A stretch of 64,000 nucleotides of DNA from contig NZ_JAGSPB010000001.1 in NCBI RefSeq assembly GCF_019204025.1, positions 558,001-622,000 on the forward strand, written 5' to 3'. This stretch comes from Erythrobacter ani (lineage in GTDB: Bacteria > Pseudomonadota > Alphaproteobacteria > Sphingomonadales > Sphingomonadaceae). A program made the position numbers and the translations under genes. A model generated the notes under the pieces. The model had not been told where the DNA came from, ran no database searches, and saw nothing but the letters and a program-made list of their open reading frames with translations. Positions 51,069 to 60,676 of the stretch are shown here, in pieces. Each line of letters starts with the position of its first letter. Within the stretch, counting starts at the first letter, position 1.

Positions 51069-53342
51069 TTATATGCCACCCGAAAGTAGGGGCAGGCGGC
51101 GCAGTCTCAAGCCTGTCGCAGAAAACAGAGCATTTGCAATCGCCGGAGGGGCGATGACCGTGCCGAGTTCGCCGGGATCTGTGGGCGCGGCGGTGCTGGG
51201 CATGAAGTCGGTCTCGATTTCCGGACAATCTTCAAGCGTGGGCAGCCGAAGATCGGCGTATTCGTAACTTTCCGGCAGCCCTGCGCGGAATTTGATAGTG
51301 TTGCCAAGCGCAATGCCGATGCCGAAGATCAGCCCGCCTTCGATTTGCTGCCGCGCGATGTCTCGATTGACGATGCGGCCGATATCGACCGCGGCGCTCA
51401 GCCGCGTGACACGGACCCCGCCTTCGCCCTGCCGCGCCGTGGCAACGCACGCGATCCGCCCGCCTGTTTCGGCGTCTCCGATCCGGTAGCACGCAATACC
51501 CTGTCCGCTTTGATCGCGCCCACCATCCCATTCAGCCATCTGAGCCGCACGTTGCAGACAGGCCGCCAGCCGCACATCGTCGCCCAGCATCGTCATCCTG
51601 TATGACAACGGTTCGCGGCCGTTTTCCTGCACGATCTCGTCGACGAAGCTCTCGATCGCAAAAGCCGTGTAGCTGTGCGAATTGCCCCGGACCCGGCCAA
51701 CCGGCAGTCCGATTTCGACAGGAATGTGATCCACGACCACACTCGGCAAACGATAGACCGGGATTGCTCCTTCGCATGCGAGCGGATCTTTCTTTCCTTC
51801 GCTCTCACGGATCGCCGCCGACGAAGTCCTGTTTCTGAAGAAGCGCTCGCCGAATTCATGGGCGGCAGGCGGGCAGGCGATCCGGATCCGCAGCGCATCG
51901 ACAGAAGCTGTGCCCGATTGCGACAGCTGCGCGCCGATCAGCGTGTAGGCGGGCGTCCGCGGTCTGCCCCGGATCATCTCGTCTCGGCGCGGCCATGTCA
52001 GCTGGACCGGACGGCCCAACTCCTTTGCAATGACAGCGATTTCGATGGCGTGGTCGTGCTCCAGCCGGGCGTCGAAGCTTCCGCCGGCGGGCATGGGATA
52101 AAGTGCCACGTCCTCGGCGCGTAGGCCAACCGCCTTCGCGGCCGCCTTGCGCGCCTGCTCCGGGGCCTGGCTGGCGATCCACAGCTCGAGACGTCCATCA
52201 CTATACCGCGCAGCCGCGCTCGCTGTTTCAAGTGGAGCAGCAGGGGCGGGATCGACATCGTAGCGCCGGGCCATGTCGACGCGGGTCATGGCCTCTTCGC
52301 CGGAACCGGTCTCGGCGATCCGAAACGAAGCGCCGCCATCGACCGTCGTGTCAAGCCGGCCGGCGATCTCCGCACTGTCGACCGGAAATGCGGCGCGGAA
52401 TTGCGGTTTCATGGCGATGATCGCCTTTTCGGCGGTCCACCATGTATTGGCGGCAGCCGCGATCCAGCTTCGCGATTTCACGGCACCTACGACACCGGCG
52501 ATCCGTCCTGCGGCTTCCTCATCGAAGCCTGTCAGCTCCGCACCATCATTGGGGCCATGGCGAATGGCGGCAAAGACCATTCCGGGCAGCCGCACGTCGC
52601 TGGCGAACTGATAGCTGCCATCGACTTTGGAGGGCAGATCGATCCTAGGGTAGAAAGGCGGCGCGTCTGCGATTTCCGGTGTGTCTTCCGAACGTGGCAA
52701 TTCGGGGCGAAGAGGCGCGGGATCGGGCACATCCCTTTCCGCAGCAGCGGCAGCCAGTTCGCCGAAGGTCGCACGGTTTTCGCCTTGCGAGACGATGCCG
52801 CCGGAAACCTGGCACTCTTCCCACGATACGTCCCATCTGTCCGCTGCTTCTTGCGCCAGCATCGCGCGCGCTGCTGCGGCAGCTTCGCGGCACAGACCTT
52901 CGAATGCCTCGATAGAAGTCCCGCCAGCGGTGGCATTGAAACGCGTTTCGTGGGCAAACCGTTCGGCGATGATGGTGTCGGTCGTCTCGCTTATGCCTCC
53001 CGCGAGTGGATCCCATAAAGGCATCCACTGCTTAGCAAGGGGGATGTTGGCATAGGCCGCCGAGATCGGTGCGGGCTCGACAGCGATCTGCCGCCAGTCG
53101 GCGCCGAGCTCCTGTGCGACAATCTGCGGTAACAAGGTCGTGATGCCTTGCCCCATTTCCAGCTGCGGAACTGCGACGGTGACGACGCCGTCTTCCGCGA
53201 TCTTGAGCCACGCGCCGTAAACATGCTCTCCACTCGCCGGTTCGAGCGGATCGGGATAGGTGCGCGGGAGCAGGTACCATGCGACCAGCAGGCCGCCGCC
53301 GACAGCCGACCCTGCAAGGATGCCCCGCCGCGAAACCTGCAC
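51069..53342 (-). CDS. Molybdopterin-binding oxidoreductase subunit, aldehyde/isoquinoline oxidoreductase family
   Basis: A 757-residue large subunit of a xanthine-dehydrogenase-type enzyme. The Tat-type leader SRRGILAGSAVGGGLLVAWYLL is at the N-terminus. Molybdopterin-domain signatures are VPQLEMGQGITTLLPQIVAQELG, AGGTSIEAF and, near the end, RVTRLSAAVDIGRIVNRDIARQQIEGGLIFGIGIALGNT and GELGTVIAPPAIANALFSATGLRLRRLPL. This matches the membrane-exported aldehyde or isoquinoline oxidoreductase beta group. The usual small 2Fe-2S subunit gene is not next to it; instead mrp lies 4 bases upstream in the same direction. The electron acceptor and substrate are unknown. Confidence 0.87.
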   Translation of the reverse strand: MQVSRRGILAGSAVGGGLLVAWYLLPRTYPDPLEPASGEHVYGAWLKIAEDGVVTVAVPQLEMGQGITTLLPQIVAQELGADWRQIAVEPAPISAAYANIPLAKQWMPLWDPLAGGISETTDTIIAERFAHETRFNATAGGTSIEAFEGLCREAAAAARAMLAQEAADRWDVSWEECQVSGGIVSQGENRATFGELAAAAAERDVPDPAPLRPELPRSEDTPEIADAPPFYPRIDLPSKVDGSYQFASDVRLPGMVFAAIRHGPNDGAELTGFDEEAAGRIAGVVGAVKSRSWIAAAANTWWTAEKAIIAMKPQFRAAFPVDSAEIAGRLDTTVDGGASFRIAETGSGEEAMTRVDMARRYDVDPAPAAPLETASAAARYSDGRLELWIASQAPEQARKAAAKAVGLRAEDVALYPMPAGGSFDARLEHDHAIEIAVIAKELGRPVQLTWPRRDEMIRGRPRTPAYTLIGAQLSQSGTASVDALRIRIACPPAAHEFGERFFRNRTSSAAIRESEGKKDPLACEGAIPVYRLPSVVVDHIPVEIGLPVGRVRGNSHSYTAFAIESFVDEIVQENGREPLSYRMTMLGDDVRLAACLQRAAQMAEWDGGRDQSGQGIACYRIGDAETGGRIACVATARQGEGGVRVTRLSAAVDIGRIVNRDIARQQIEGGLIFGIGIALGNTIKFRAGLPESYEYADLRLPTLEDCPEIETDFMPSTAAPTDPGELGTVIAPPAIANALFSATGLRLRRLPLLSGGI

Positions 53343-53345
53343 CGC

Positions 53346-54335
53346 CTAAAATTCCTCGCCGCGCAGCCAGGCGGCCAATCGTTTGGCAATCGCATTGAAA
53401 GGCTCCGCGCTTTCGCCGTCAGATGCTGCGGGCGGTTTTCCTGCATCCCCGCTCTGGCGGATATCGAGCGTCAGCGGCACACGGCCCAGGAACGGGATTT
53501 CGAGCGCTTTTGCGAACTTTTCGACACCGCCGTGCCCGAACGGATCGCTGACCTCCCCGCAATGCGGGCATTCGTAACCGGCCATGTTTTCGACAAGGCC
53601 AATAATCGGAACCTCGCCCTGCTCGAACAATTGACCGGCCCGCGCCGCATCGATCAGTGCAAGATCCTGCGGAGTGGAAACCAGCACCGCGCCATCGGGC
53701 TTGCTGTCGGCCATCATGGATATCTGTACGTCACCAGTCCCCGGCGGCAAATCGATCAGCAGCAAGTCAGTGTCGCCCCAATCGGCGTCTACCAGCTGCC
53801 CGAGAGCCTTCCCTGCCATCGGGCCGCGCCATGCGAGCGCTTTGCCCGGTGCGACCAGATGTCCCATCGACAGCACCTTGACCCCGTGCGGGCTTTCGAG
53901 CGGGATCAGCTTGTCACCTTGCGCTTCGGGCTTCCGGTTTTCCGTCGCGAGCAATTTGGGCTGCGAGGGGCCATAGATATCGCCGTCGATCACGCCGACC
54001 TTGTGCCCGGACTTTGCCAGGGCGACCGCAATGTTGCTTGTCAAAGTAGATTTGCCGACGCCGCCTTTGCCAGATCCGATGGCGATGATCCGGATGCGCT
54101 TGCGATCTGCCGTAAGGGCGACGCGGACTTCCTCCACGCCCTCCAGATCGGCCAGCGCCTGCTTGTAAGCCACTTCGAGAACTTCGCGTTCTTGAGGCCG
54201 TAGATCACCCGCATCCGCAACGATGATGGCGCGCCCGTTTGCCAACCGCACCGATTGCACACGGCGCTCGATTTGCTCAGGCATCGCGGCTCGCAATCGC
54301 GCTTCTATCGCTGCTGGATTTTCGCCCTCATTCAT
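53346..54335 (-). CDS. Mrp/NBP35-type iron-sulfur cluster carrier ATPase
   Basis: A 329-residue P-loop ATPase with an N-terminal MIP18-like domain (residues about 1-85) and a deviant Walker A at IGSGKGGVGKSTLTSNIA. IDGDIYGPSQPKLL and IDLPPGTGDVQISM are typical of the Mrp/ApbC group. The CxxC in YECPHCGEVSD binds the cluster near the C-terminus. It supplies Fe-S clusters to apo-proteins. It lies 4 bases upstream of the molybdopterin oxidase gene, so they are likely one transcript; an Fe-S carrier fits an enzyme that would need a 2Fe-2S partner. Confidence 0.93.
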   Translation of the reverse strand: MNEGENPAAIEARLRAAMPEQIERRVQSVRLANGRAIIVADAGDLRPQEREVLEVAYKQALADLEGVEEVRVALTADRKRIRIIAIGSGKGGVGKSTLTSNIAVALAKSGHKVGVIDGDIYGPSQPKLLATENRKPEAQGDKLIPLESPHGVKVLSMGHLVAPGKALAWRGPMAGKALGQLVDADWGDTDLLLIDLPPGTGDVQISMMADSKPDGAVLVSTPQDLALIDAARAGQLFEQGEVPIIGLVENMAGYECPHCGEVSDPFGHGGVEKFAKALEIPFLGRVPLTLDIRQSGDAGKPPAASDGESAEPFNAIAKRLAAWLRGEEF

Positions 54336-54410
54336 GACGCGGAGCCTCTAACATCAAAATCGCTGAGCGAACCCCTGTTTTTCGCCAGATTGCATACCTA
54401 TAAGGGTTGT

Positions 54411-55601
54411 ATGCAGATTTTTGATCGTTTCAGAGCACGCTTTGGCACAGCCGCACAAGGTCTTGCCATGGCTGGAAAGAAAAACCCGTGGGGGAGTGAC
54501 ACGGGCGGCGCAAACCAGGGAGGCGGGGGCAGCGACGGTCCCAGTGGGGACAAACCCGGCGGCGAAGGCGGCTCAGACGGGCCGCGCAATCCGTGGCTTC
54601 CGGGCGGTGGCTCGGGGAGCGGGAAACGCCGCTCTGCAAGCATCGAGGACATTTTCAAGAATCGCGGCCCCGAAGGACCGCGCCGCGGTGGCGGCACTGG
54701 CGGACCCAGCTTTCGCCTTCCTGAAGGACCAGGCGGTCGCAGCCTCGTCCCCGTCATCATCGTCGGAATCGTGCTGATCGGCCTCTTTCTTTCGAGCACC
54801 CATCTGATCGAGCCGAAGGAAAAAGGCGTTGTAAAAACGCTTGGCAATTACAGCCGCACACTGGATTCGGGCCTTAATTTCACATGGCCATATCCGATCG
54901 AAACCGTCGACATCGAAGACGTCGAGGGTGTCCGTGCAGTGAATATCCCGACCTCGGGAGAGCGTGCCAAGCTCATCCTCACCGGCGACCAGAATCTCGT
55001 CGATCTGAGCTATATCGTGCGTTGGCGCATCAACGATCTGGCGGACTTCAAATTCCAGCTTGCCGAACCGATCGAAACCGTCAGCGAAGTGGCGGAGGCT
55101 GCCATGCGCGCATCCGTGGCCGAAAAAACGCTCGATGAGACCTTCACCGGTGCCGGACGCGCAGAGATTCAGCAGTCGGTACGCGAGCGCATGCAAGCCA
55201 CGCTCGATGCGTATCGCGCCGGCATCCAGGTGGTCGGTGTCGAAATCGCCAAGGCCGACCCGCCAAGCGAAGTGGTCGATGCTTTCCGCGACGTGTCGGT
55301 GGCAGAGCAGAATGCCGATGCGGCGCGCAACCAGGCGCGCGGCTATGCGCAGCAGACAATCGCAGGCGCAGAGGGTGAAGCCGAAGCGTTCGACAAAGTT
55401 TACGAACAGTACCGCCTCGCGCCGGGGGTAACCCGTCAGCGTCTCTATTACGAGACGATGGAGCGCGTTCTGGCGCAGACCGACAAGACCATAGTCGAGG
55501 CCGAAGGCGTGACACCGTATCTGCCGCTGCCTGAACTGCGCCGCCGCGCGCAGCCAGCGCAAATCACCGCGCAGCCAAACCAAACTCAGCAGGGGCAATA
55601 A
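54411..55601 (+). CDS. hflK: HflK, modulator of FtsH protease
   Basis: A 396-residue SPFH/band-7 membrane protein. A Gly/Pro-rich cytoplasmic N-terminus with KNPWGSDTGG is typical of HflK. One helix (SLVPVIIVGIVLIGLFLSST, about residues 108-127) follows, then the band-7 domain with KEKGVVKTLGNYSRTLDSGLNFTWPYPIETV, RWRINDLADFKF, AMRASVAEKTLDETF and a coiled region with EQNADAARNQARGYAQQTI. It forms the HflKC cage around FtsH. Two starts are possible: ATG 54411 (used) and ATG 54468 (MAGKKNPWG), which has AAGG upstream and gives a more family-like start. hflC follows 3 bases later. Confidence 0.92.
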   Translation: MQIFDRFRARFGTAAQGLAMAGKKNPWGSDTGGANQGGGGSDGPSGDKPGGEGGSDGPRNPWLPGGGSGSGKRRSASIEDIFKNRGPEGPRRGGGTGGPSFRLPEGPGGRSLVPVIIVGIVLIGLFLSSTHLIEPKEKGVVKTLGNYSRTLDSGLNFTWPYPIETVDIEDVEGVRAVNIPTSGERAKLILTGDQNLVDLSYIVRWRINDLADFKFQLAEPIETVSEVAEAAMRASVAEKTLDETFTGAGRAEIQQSVRERMQATLDAYRAGIQVVGVEIAKADPPSEVVDAFRDVSVAEQNADAARNQARGYAQQTIAGAEGEAEAFDKVYEQYRLAPGVTRQRLYYETMERVLAQTDKTIVEAEGVTPYLPLPELRRRAQPAQITAQPNQTQQGQ

Positions 55602-55603
55602 TC

Positions 55604-56440
55604 ATGGAAGCTCTCTGGACCAATTATCGCTGGGCGGTCATTCTCGTCGCGCTCGCAGTCATAGGCTTCTTGATGAGCGCCTATGTCGTGAACGAAGAAG
55701 AGCAGATCGTTGTGGTGCGCACCGGTGAGCCTGTGCGCACGGTCAATACGCCGAGCGGACAGAGCGAAGCGGGATTGTATTTCCGCGTACCCATCATCGA
55801 ATCTGTTCGCACGATCGAAAAGCGCGTGCTCGATCTCGAGATGACCGATGAAGAAGTCCTTTCGAACGATCAGCAGCGCCTGCTCGTCAACGCCTATGCG
55901 CGGTTCCGCATCGTCGATCCGATCCGCATGGTGGAACGCGCCGGCACGACAGAAGGTGTCCGCGTCGCGCTCGAGCCGATCCTCAACTCAGCGCTGCGCC
56001 AGGAGCTCGGGCGCCGGACTTTCGCCGCAATGCTGACGGCAGAGCGCGGAAGCGCGCTGGCCAATGTCCGCGAAAACCTCGACCGCGAGGCCCGCCAATA
56101 CGGTGCCGAAGTGATCGATGTGCAGATCAAGCGTACCGACCTTCCCGAAGGACGCCCGCTTGAATCGGCATTCCAGCGAATGGAATCGGACCGCGAGCGC
56201 GAAGCCCGTACGATCCGGGCGCAGGGCACGCGCGACGCGCGGATCATCCGCGCCGAAGCCGACGCCGAAGCCGCCCGGATATACGCTGAGGCTTTCGGCA
56301 AGGACGGGAATTTCTACGATTTTTACCGCGCCATGCAGAGCTACGAACAGAGCTTTGCCAGAGGCGAAGGACGCGGCGAGAGCTCGATTATCCTTTCTCC
56401 GGAAAACGAATATCTGCGTCAGTTCAGGGGGCAGCGCTAA
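55604..56440 (+). CDS. hflC: HflC, modulator of FtsH protease
   Basis: A 278-residue SPFH/band-7 partner of HflK. One N-terminal helix (WAVILVALAVIGFLMSAYVV, residues 9-28) is followed by EEEQIVVVRTGEPVRTVN, LYFRVPIIESVRTIEKRVLDLEM, and the coiled-coil RMESDREREARTIRAQGTRDARIIRAEADAEAARIYAEAFG. The end ENEYLRQFRG is typical. With HflK it surrounds FtsH and shapes access of membrane substrates. AGGGG lies nine bases before the ATG. degP is 205 bases downstream, the usual order in alphaproteobacteria. Confidence 0.95.
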   Translation: MEALWTNYRWAVILVALAVIGFLMSAYVVNEEEQIVVVRTGEPVRTVNTPSGQSEAGLYFRVPIIESVRTIEKRVLDLEMTDEEVLSNDQQRLLVNAYARFRIVDPIRMVERAGTTEGVRVALEPILNSALRQELGRRTFAAMLTAERGSALANVRENLDREARQYGAEVIDVQIKRTDLPEGRPLESAFQRMESDREREARTIRAQGTRDARIIRAEADAEAARIYAEAFGKDGNFYDFYRAMQSYEQSFARGEGRGESSIILSPENEYLRQFRGQR

Positions 56441-56645
56441 TTTCGGTGCGGCGGATCGCGCGCTCGACGTAACTTTATTGCGGCGTCCGACGAACCGTTG
56501 ACATGGGACTACCGGCTACAGCCGTGTTCAATCGCGGTTAAGTGCGTCCAGGCGCATTGTGGACACGTAAGACTAGACAGGCCTGAGGCCGGGACACGCG
56601 GGAAAGTTCGCTCGTTACCGGTCCTGAAAAGAGGAAAAAGAGGAC

Positions 56646-58187
56646 GTGAACAACGTGCGGTATGTTTATGGATTGACGAGCGCTCTTCTGGTTGGAGGCG
56701 CAGCGGTTTCGCTGATGACCGGACAACCCGCTGGCGCGCAGGTGGCACAAAACGATTCCAGCGTGATGAGAAATGTCGTGCCGCAAGCCGGTGCGCCTGC
56801 CAGCTTCGCCGACCTGACGGCGCAGCTTCAGCCAGCGGTCGTGAACATCGCCACCCGCCAGCGGGTCGAAGTGACCCGCAATCCCTTTGCCGGGACGCCC
56901 TTTGCCGAATTGTTTAATCGACGCCGGGGACAGGCACAGCAGCAACAGCAGCCCCAGACCCGTGAAGCCCAGTCGCTGGGCAGCGGCTTTATCATTTCCG
57001 CTGACGGATTCGTCGTGACCAACAACCACGTCGTGGCACCGAACAATCGCGCGACACTGGAAGAGATCACCGTCACCTTCCCCGACGGTACGGAATACGA
57101 AGCCGAGCTCGTCGGCGCCGATGCCGCATCCGATCTGGCGGTGCTGAAGATCAATGCCGACCGAACCTTTCCGTTCGTTCGCTTCGGCGATTCCGCGCAA
57201 ACGCGTGTTGGCGAATGGGTGGTCGCAATCGGCAACCCATTCGGCCTCGGCGGCACGGTCACCAGCGGCATCGTCTCTGCGGTTTATCGCAATACCGGAC
57301 AGGGCGGCGCGTATGACCGTTACATCCAGACCGATGCGAGCATCAATCGCGGCAATTCGGGCGGCCCGCTGTTCGACATGCAGGGCAATGTAATCGGCAT
57401 CAACAATGCGATCTTCTCGCCATCGGGCGGCAGCGTCGGCATCGGCTTTGCCATCCCTGCGGAAATCGCGGCTCCAATCGTCGACCAGCTCAAGGAAGGG
57501 CTGGAGATCGAGCGCGGGTTCCTGGGTGTCGGTCTCGAGCCGATCAGCGATGACTTTGCCGACTCGCTCGGCCTTCCGCGCAATCGCGGCGAGATCATCC
57601 AGAACGTCCAGGATGATAGCGCCGCCGATCTCGCGGGCCTCCGCCCGGGCGATATTGTGACCGCCATCGACGGCAATGAAGTCACTTCGCAACAGACGGT
57701 TTCTTTCCTCGTCGCCAATCTGGAACCGGGTGCCAGCATCCCGATTTCCGTCCTGCGCGATGGCCGCGAATTGACGGTCAACGCGACTTTGGGTCGCCGG
57801 CCCACCGAACAGGAAATCCAGGAGCGCCAGCAGACCTTCGATCCCGAATCCGAGGAGCCAATGGCACCTGAGGATATGGATACCGAAATTGCCGAGAAGC
57901 TTGGGTTGCAGGTGCTAGCCATTACGCCGCAGATCGCGCGCTCCCTGGGCGTGGAAGAGGACACTGTCGGGCTGGTGATCGGCCAGGTCGATCAGAATTC
58001 GGATGCCGGACGCAAGGGGCTTCGCCGCGGCGACATCATCTTGTCCGCGCAATATAACGGCGTTGCGACAGTCGATGACCTGCGCGCTGCTATCGCCTCT
58101 GCGGAGAGCGAAGGACGCGATGCGGTACTACTGCGGGTCCAGCGCCGCGGCCAGCCGCCACGCTTCCTGCCTATTCGTCTGCGATAA
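56646..58187 (+). CDS. degP: DegP/HtrA family periplasmic serine protease
   Basis: A 513-residue Do-type protease/chaperone. The signal peptide is MNNVRYVYGLTSALLVGGAAVSLMTGQPAGAQ. The trypsin-like triad is His128 (TNNHVV), Asp163 (ASDLAV) and Ser238 (GNSGGPL). PDZ1 (GFLGVGLEPISDDFADSLGL) covers about residues 285-375, and PDZ2 (about 405-510) has KGLRRGDIILSAQYNGV. Between the catalytic domain and PDZ1 it has the GFAIPAEIAAPIVDQL linker. The start is a GTG at 56646; a purine-rich GAGGAAAAAGAGG precedes it. It degrades misfolded envelope proteins and follows hflKC. Confidence 0.95.
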   Translation: MNNVRYVYGLTSALLVGGAAVSLMTGQPAGAQVAQNDSSVMRNVVPQAGAPASFADLTAQLQPAVVNIATRQRVEVTRNPFAGTPFAELFNRRRGQAQQQQQPQTREAQSLGSGFIISADGFVVTNNHVVAPNNRATLEEITVTFPDGTEYEAELVGADAASDLAVLKINADRTFPFVRFGDSAQTRVGEWVVAIGNPFGLGGTVTSGIVSAVYRNTGQGGAYDRYIQTDASINRGNSGGPLFDMQGNVIGINNAIFSPSGGSVGIGFAIPAEIAAPIVDQLKEGLEIERGFLGVGLEPISDDFADSLGLPRNRGEIIQNVQDDSAADLAGLRPGDIVTAIDGNEVTSQQTVSFLVANLEPGASIPISVLRDGRELTVNATLGRRPTEQEIQERQQTFDPESEEPMAPEDMDTEIAEKLGLQVLAITPQIARSLGVEEDTVGLVIGQVDQNSDAGRKGLRRGDIILSAQYNGVATVDDLRAAIASAESEGRDAVLLRVQRRGQPPRFLPIRLR

Positions 58188-58227
58188 TATAATCGCCCGC
58201 TGAGCGGGAGCGATCTGTTTTAACCGG

Positions 58228-58266
58228 ATAAGGGGCGCTGCGATGCGATGTTGCGGTGCCCCTTAT
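58228..58266. terminator. Hairpin between degP and the PBP1A gene
   Basis: ATAAGGGGC (58228-58236) pairs with GCCCCTTAT (58258-58266). The stem extends inward by five further pairs (two G-U) to a loop of about 11 bases. It sits between convergent genes. The following bases are not a clear T-run, so strength is uncertain. Confidence 0.55.
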
Positions 58267-58275
58267 CGTTTGCAC

Positions 58276-60561
58276 TCAGTCGGACGATGCGCGTTCTTCG
58301 GCGGCTCGACGCGGTCTGATGATCCGCACCCCTTCCGAAACGGTGGCCGATGATCGCTGCTGCGGCGATGGGGAGCGTTCGCGATCCGGCTGCGCGGGTT
58401 CCGCATCGCCTCCGGGCAGTGCGCCGCCGGTGGCACGCTCAAGGAAATCCTCGCTCACCGCTGGCGGCGGATCGATCGTGGGAGTCTCGATTTCACCCTG
58501 GTCCAACCGAGGGTCGCGCAGTTCGCCATCGACGCCGAACGGATTGTTCGACGGGTCGCGCTGGCCCGGCTCGATAAGATTGCCGTCCTCGTCGATGAAG
58601 TAATAGTCGTCGGGATCGCCAAACAAATATTCATCATCCGGCTCCAACCGCCATTCAGGCAGGTTCAAATCGGTGTCGAACTGCTCGACTGCCCGGTCTT
58701 TTACCGCATATCGCATATAGGCAGCGAACGCGCGCGCCGGAGCCCGCCCACCTTGCAGCCCTGAAACGGGCTGCGCATCGTCCCGGCCCATCCAGACGCC
58801 GGTGGTAATTCCAGAAGAAAAGCCGACAAACCAGCCATCCTTGTTCGAACTGGTCGTACCGGTCTTGCCCGCCACGGGCCTTCCGATTTGCGCTGCTCGT
58901 CCCGTGCCGGTCTGGACCGCCGATTGCAGGAGGTCTGTGATGCCCGCCACGACATAGTCGGCGACGATGATGTTCGTGCGCGGCTTTTCACGTTCGTAAA
59001 TCAACTCTCCGTCAGCGGTCGCCACCTTGGTTATGCCATAGGGTTCGATGCCTTCTCCCCTCGCGGAAACAGTCGCGAATGCGCGGGTCATTTCGATCAG
59101 GCGAACCTCCGACGACCCCAGCACCATCGACGGGAAGGTGGATACCGGCGAACTCACGCCAAATCGGCGAGCCATCGACGCGACGGTGCCGAAACCGACT
59201 TCGTTGCCCAGCTGGGCGGCAATAGTGTTAATCGAATAGGCAAAGGCCGAACGCAGGTTGGTCTCACCGACATTGCGCCCATTGGAATTGCGCGGGCTCC
59301 AGCCGTCGATCGTCACCGGCGTATCGACCACCCGGTCATCCGGGGTGTAGCCGGCCTCCAGCGCAGCGAGATAGACGAACAGCTTCCACGATGATCCCGG
59401 CTGCCGCATTGCAGCGGTCGCCCGGTTGAAGTTCGTCTCGACGTAATCGGTACCGCCCACGAGAGCCAGGATCGCGCCGTCCCGATCCATGCTTACCATC
59501 GCCCCTTGGGCGCCATCCGGGGTATTGGATTCGATCGAGGCCGTTGCTGCCCGCTGCATCCCCACATCCAGGGTGGTCCACACCTCGATTGGTGCAAAGG
59601 TTTCGGGAAGCAGGATGTCGAGCTGCGGCAGCGCCCAGTCGGTGAAGTAGCGCACGGAGTTCTGGCCGGATTGCTGTTTCAGCTCCACCGTATCGACATT
59701 GACCGACGCTTGGCGCGCGGTGATGTATCCCTGTTCCTGCATCAGCCGCAGGACCGTTCGCGCGCGCGCGACGGCAGCATCGACGTTGGCAGTGGGCGAA
59801 TATCGGCTCGGGGCCTTGACCAGGCCTGCGATGATCGAGGCCTCGGCCACGCTCAGGTCGGTCGCCGGGTGGCTGAAGAATGTGCGGCTCGCGCTGTCGA
59901 CACCGTACGCTCCGCCGCCGAAATACACCTTGTTGAGGTAGAGTTCGAGGATCTGCTCCTTCGAGAACTTCCATTCCAGCGCCATGGCAAGCACGGCCTC
60001 GCGCGCCTTGCGGTCGAACGTGCGGTTCGAATTCAAGAAGATATTGCGCGCGAGCTGCTGACTGATGGTGGAGGTGCCGCCGATCCGGTCATCGCCTGTA
60101 AAACCTTCGACGATCGCTCCGGTAAGCCGGTATGGATCGATCCCGAAATGCGAATAATATCGCTTGTCCTCAACCGCGATCATCGCGTTTTTCATGTTCG
60201 ACGGAATTTCGTCGAAGTCGAGCCACTCGCCAAAGCTCGGGCCGAGTTCGACGATTTCGCTCCCGTCGCGTGCCCTGACGAGGATCGTTTGCGCGTTCTG
60301 CGTCGATTTCAGCTGATAAAAGCTGGGAATGGAGCGCGCCGCAAAACCCACAGCGAACGCGAGGAAGATCGCGCCGAGAACAGCAGCGGCGCCTCCCCAC
60401 AAGACGGCCCGCTTCGTCCAGCGCCAGAACCAGGATTGCTCACCAGCCTTGCGGCTGCTTTTGCGCTTTTTTGCAGGCGATCCCGACGACGCGCGCTCGG
60501 CTGCCGCACGGCGGGAGCCGCGCTTGCCCTTGTTCTGCAATCGGTCACCCCGTTTCGACAT
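58276..60561 (-). CDS. Penicillin-binding protein 1A (glycosyltransferase/transpeptidase)
   Basis: A 761-residue bifunctional class A PBP. A basic, Ser/Lys/Arg-rich cytoplasmic tail (residues 1-45) and one helix (about 51-74) lead to the glycosyltransferase domain with AVEDKRYYSHFGIDPYRL (catalytic Glu), GTSTISQQLARN and ELYLNKVYFGGGAYGV. The transpeptidase domain has SxxK (QPGSSWKL), SxN (AYSINTIA) and AGKTGTTSSNKDGWFVGFSSG. The C-terminal 130 residues are acidic and Pro-rich, an unusual extension ending in an Arg-rich tail. It builds and cross-links peptidoglycan. Confidence 0.94.
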   Translation of the reverse strand: MSKRGDRLQNKGKRGSRRAAAERASSGSPAKKRKSSRKAGEQSWFWRWTKRAVLWGGAAAVLGAIFLAFAVGFAARSIPSFYQLKSTQNAQTILVRARDGSEIVELGPSFGEWLDFDEIPSNMKNAMIAVEDKRYYSHFGIDPYRLTGAIVEGFTGDDRIGGTSTISQQLARNIFLNSNRTFDRKAREAVLAMALEWKFSKEQILELYLNKVYFGGGAYGVDSASRTFFSHPATDLSVAEASIIAGLVKAPSRYSPTANVDAAVARARTVLRLMQEQGYITARQASVNVDTVELKQQSGQNSVRYFTDWALPQLDILLPETFAPIEVWTTLDVGMQRAATASIESNTPDGAQGAMVSMDRDGAILALVGGTDYVETNFNRATAAMRQPGSSWKLFVYLAALEAGYTPDDRVVDTPVTIDGWSPRNSNGRNVGETNLRSAFAYSINTIAAQLGNEVGFGTVASMARRFGVSSPVSTFPSMVLGSSEVRLIEMTRAFATVSARGEGIEPYGITKVATADGELIYEREKPRTNIIVADYVVAGITDLLQSAVQTGTGRAAQIGRPVAGKTGTTSSNKDGWFVGFSSGITTGVWMGRDDAQPVSGLQGGRAPARAFAAYMRYAVKDRAVEQFDTDLNLPEWRLEPDDEYLFGDPDDYYFIDEDGNLIEPGQRDPSNNPFGVDGELRDPRLDQGEIETPTIDPPPAVSEDFLERATGGALPGGDAEPAQPDRERSPSPQQRSSATVSEGVRIIRPRRAAEERASSD

Positions 60562-60676
60562 GCTGAATTATCTGTCCATGCAATGAAAACCGCCTTGCCC
60601 GCTTTGCTTAGGCAAGTTGTAACCGCCCGTGAACACCGTCCGCCCAGTTAAACCCCGGTTTCAGGACAGTCCGGCT

